Source: an uncultured Acidobacteriota bacterium (lineage in GTDB: Bacteria; Acidobacteriota; Vicinamibacteria; Vicinamibacterales; SCN-69-37). From it: a stretch of 15,092 nt of DNA. The position numbers and the translations under genes were made by a program. Of this stretch, positions 13,926-15,092 are shown piece by piece. The stretch is from NCBI GenBank assembly GCA_937880585.1, contig CALFMR010000227.1, positions 1-15,092 of the forward strand. The letters run 5' to 3'. The notes under the pieces were generated by a model that searched no databases, had not been told where the DNA came from, and worked only from the letters and a program-made list of their open reading frames with translations. The first letter of the stretch is position 1. Each line of letters starts with the position of its first letter.

Positions 13926-15092
13926 CCCAGCGCCCCTCAGCATTCCCATCAGCCGCTGGCGTCCCTTACGGCCGCCGCCGGCGCCGGCCATCAGCTTGAA
14001 CATCTTGCGCATCTCGACGAACTGCTTCAGCAACCGGTTCACGTCTTCGACCGACGTGCCGCTGCCACGCGCGATGCGTTTGCGGCGGCTGCCGTTGATG
14101 AGCGAGTGGTTGCGGCGCTCGGCGTTGGTCATCGAGCCGATGATGGCCTCGATGCGGCCAAGCTGCCCGTCGTCCATCTGCGCCCGCGCCTGACTCGCCT
14201 GCTTCAGCGCGCCGAGGCCGGGAATCATGCCGAGGACCTGGTCGAGCGGGCCCATCTTCTTGATCGTTCGGAGCTGATCGCGGAAGTCGTCGAAGGTGAA
14301 GTCGTCGAGCCGCGTCTTCTTCTCGAGCCGCTCGCGGCTCTCGTCGTCGATCGCCTCTTCGGCGCGCTCGATGAGCGACAGTACGTCGCCCATGCCGAGC
14401 ATCCGCGAGACGAGCCGGTCGGCGTGAAACGCCTCGAGGTCCTGGACGCGTTCGCCGACACCGACGAACGCGATCGGCACGCCGACGACGCCGACGACCG
14501 AGAGCGCCGCGCCGCCGCGCGCATCGCCGTCCATCTTCGTCAGCACAACGCCCGAGATGCCCACGCGATGGTTGAACTCACCCGCGCTGCGGACGGCGTC
14601 CTGACCGGTCATCGCGTCGGCGACATACAGCAGGTCGGTCGGCGCAACGGCCGCCTTGATCGCGTCGAGCTCGACCATCAGCTCGTCGTCGATGTGCAGC
14701 CGGCCAGCGGTGTCGACGATGAGCGTGTCGAAGCCCTTCGCCTTGGCCTCGGCCAGCGCGCCCGAGGCGCGGGCGACCGGATCCATGTCGGCCGGCTCGT
14801 GGACGCGCGCGTCAATCTGCTTGGCGAGCACGGACAACTGTTCGATCGCCGCCGGCCGGCGGACGTCGGTCGACACGAGGATCGGATGCCGCCCCTGCTT
14901 CGCCAGCAACCGCGCCAGCTTGGCGGAACTGGTCGTCTTGCCCGAGCCCTGGAGGCCGAGCATGAGGATGACGCGCGGCGACGCATCGGTGGACGGCAGA
15001 CCGCCGGTCTTGTCGCCGAAGAGCGCCAGCATCTCGTCGCGCACGACGCGGACGACGTGCTGCGCGGGCGTCAGGCTCTTCAGCACCTCGTC
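13917..15092 (-). CDS. ffh: Ffh, signal recognition particle GTPase, 5' end outside window
   Basis: Ffh binds SRP RNA and signal peptides and delivers ribosomes to FtsY at the membrane. 391 residues are visible; the N-terminal helical domain start (roughly 70 residues in the family) is cut by the window edge, so any start inside the window is artificial. The GTPase motifs are in order: GLQGSGKTTSSAKLA (G1), STDVRRPAAIEQL, DTAGRLHIDDELM (G3), TKMDGDARGGAAL (G4) and GVGERVQDLEAF. The methionine-rich M domain follows, with the RNA-binding SRRKRIARGSGTSVEDVNRLLKQF region split by no frameshift, then a Met/Gly-rich tail. It is the first visible gene of the ribosome-maturation block. Confidence 0.98.
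   Translation of the reverse strand, partial: DEVLKSLTPAQHVVRVVRDEMLALFGDKTGGLPSTDASPRVILMLGLQGSGKTTSSAKLARLLAKQGRHPILVSTDVRRPAAIEQLSVLAKQIDARVHEPADMDPVARASGALAEAKAKGFDTLIVDTAGRLHIDDELMVELDAIKAAVAPTDLLYVADAMTGQDAVRSAGEFNHRVGISGVVLTKMDGDARGGAALSVVGVVGVPIAFVGVGERVQDLEAFHADRLVSRMLGMGDVLSLIERAEEAIDDESRERLEKKTRLDDFTFDDFRDQLRTIKKMGPLDQVLGMIPGLGALKQASQARAQMDDGQLGRIEAIIGSMTNAERRNHSLINGSRRKRIARGSGTSVEDVNRLLKQFVEMRKMFKLMAGAGGGRKGRQRLMGMLRGAGRS

Overview
The window is GC-rich throughout, with C/G-dominated third codon positions and frequent GTG starts, and it is densely packed with housekeeping genes. Gene content points to a diderm bacterium: a lipobox-bearing secretin, a peptidoglycan salvage ligase (Mpl), NagZ, LdcA and a RodZ-like protein. 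The style (TPR-secretin lipoprotein, Asp-type MurA, short dispersed intergenic repeats) would suit an Acidobacteriota-like lineage. That assignment is inference and cannot be proved from this sequence alone.

Layout, left to right. (1) 2-1789, plus strand: 3' part of a lipoprotein secretin with N-terminal TPR-like repeats; its start lies before the window. (2) 1790-2074: a convergent spacer holding two copies of a 52-bp direct repeat, each carrying a strong hairpin. (3) 7706 down to 2075, minus strand: five tightly coupled genes, nagZ-ldcA-mpl-murB-murA. Three junctions are ATGA overlaps and the fourth has one base between stop and start. (4) 7707-7728: a 22-bp divergent spacer with a palindromic TATAAT box. 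(5) 7729-8927, plus strand: a GHMP-family sugar kinase and a coupled 69-aa protein of unknown function. (6) 15092 down to 8962, minus strand: ffh (5' end outside the window), rpsP, khpA, rimM, trmD, rplS, rnhB, a small membrane protein, a ThiE/TenI-family protein and a RodZ-like protein.

How the genes fit together. Block 3 makes metabolic sense as one unit. NagZ and LdcA process recovered muropeptides, LdcA trimming tetrapeptide to tripeptide. MurA and MurB make UDP-MurNAc, and Mpl joins recovered tripeptide to UDP-MurNAc. The operon therefore couples wall recycling to the two committed steps of precursor synthesis. The divergent sugar kinase could act on a recovered sugar, but this rests on position only. 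Block 6 is the classic SRP/ribosome maturation cluster (ffh-rpsP-khpA-rimM-trmD-rplS-rnhB), extended by three genes not usually in that core.

I see no tRNA, rRNA, CRISPR array, transposase or phage gene. The points most worth checking are the palindromic divergent promoter that implies two near-leaderless transcripts, the Asp-type MurA within a recycling operon, the unassigned GHMP kinase with its small partner, the paired 52-bp repeats, and a heptanucleotide tandem repeat that runs through the ffh stop codon.
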